This document shows positions 63,940-64,000 of a DNA stretch of 64,000 nucleotides, piece after piece. This stretch comes from Lentimonas sp. CC4. Its GTDB lineage: Bacteria; Verrucomicrobiota; Verrucomicrobiia; Opitutales; Coraliomargaritaceae. Position numbers and translations under genes: made by a program. Numbering within the stretch: the stretch's first letter is position 1; every line of letters starts with the position of its first letter. A model generated the notes under the pieces. The model did not search any database, had not been told where the DNA came from, and worked only from the letters and a program-made list of their open reading frames with translations. The stretch lies in assembly GCF_902728235.1 (NCBI RefSeq), contig NZ_CACVBO010000001.1, positions 310,001 to 374,000 on the forward strand. Direction: 5' to 3'.

Positions 63940-64000
63940 CGGGAGGGATGGCCTCCGCGCCGTCAGCCGAGCCACAGCACTCAACCACTGCACCAACACA
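63940..64000. repeat. REP family B unit, cut by the window edge
   Basis: Same opening (cgggagggatggcctccgcg) and spacer (ccgagccacagcactcaacc) as the array at 62908, continuing past the edge. Confidence 0.85.

Overview
The window looks like a chromosomal segment of a Gram-negative, heterotrophic member of the Verrucomicrobiota, most likely class Opitutae (Puniceicoccales / Coraliomargarita-like). The reasons are a lysine-rich N-terminal extension on a group 1 sigma factor, a PEP-CTERM protein, a DUF1080 protein, an ECF sigma / VWA / giant envelope protein operon, many lipoprotein signals, and dispersed REP-like hairpins together with a REP-associated tyrosine transposase. The placement is an inference from gene content; no rRNA is present.

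Layout. 1-4.6 kb: the end of an mgtE magnesium transporter, a small lipoprotein, a GNAT acetyltransferase, and then an accessory block with a two-gene Pycsar anti-phage system (DUF5706-type membrane effector plus pyrimidine cyclase) preceded by an unknown helical protein. 4.6-24.4 kb: mostly core genes: trpA, a PTS EIIA / pyruvate-kinase-like / diadenylate cyclase fusion, a lone nuoA, a DUF362-type exported protein, a TPR lipoprotein, dnaG (with a degenerate zinc ribbon), rpoD, tatA, a spermidine-synthase-like enzyme, an RluA-type pseudouridine synthase, an FAD monooxygenase, adenine deaminase, a C39-type cysteine peptidase, a MalY/PatB C-S lyase, an Hsp15-like S4 protein and a methyltransferase. 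24.4-33.1 kb: an unstable accessory island. It holds two different AAA+ ATPase / PD-(D/E)XK proteins, one of them bracketed by 47-bp palindromic terminal inverted repeats. It also holds UPF0158, PEP-CTERM and DUF1080 genes, a DUF1080 pseudogene, an orphan Rhs tip with a probable immunity gene, many decayed repeats, and a 65-bp relic of the 3' end of rsgA. 33.1-42.6 kb: core genes again: rsgA, an unknown TIM-barrel-like protein, ptsI, ispE, pyrF, ispD and a GH1 beta-glucosidase. 42.7-52.6 kb: a two-component / AraC signalling cluster lying between two 692-bp direct repeats, which are copies of the 3' end of the giant gene that follows. 51.8-62.9 kb: a three-gene operon on the minus strand: ECF sigma factor, a VWA protein with an anti-sigma-like N terminus, and a 2,311-residue envelope protein. 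62.9-64 kb: a RAYT transposase flanked on both sides by BIME-like repeats.

How the parts fit together. The core genes cover replication (dnaG), transcription (rpoD), ribosome assembly (rsgA), isoprenoid precursors (ispD, ispE), pyrimidine and tryptophan synthesis and sugar phosphotransfer (ptsI, and the EIIA-DAC fusion, which may couple PTS state to c-di-AMP). The accessory regions carry defence (Pycsar), competition (Rhs tip) and poorly understood ATPase-nuclease units. Several of these are bordered by duplicated gene ends or inverted repeats, which points to repeated insertion and recombination. The strongest leads for something undescribed are the TIR-bracketed ATPase unit (24517-26040), the rsgA 3'-end relic next to the second ATPase, the unknown gene attached to Pycsar, and the ECF/VWA/giant protein operon.
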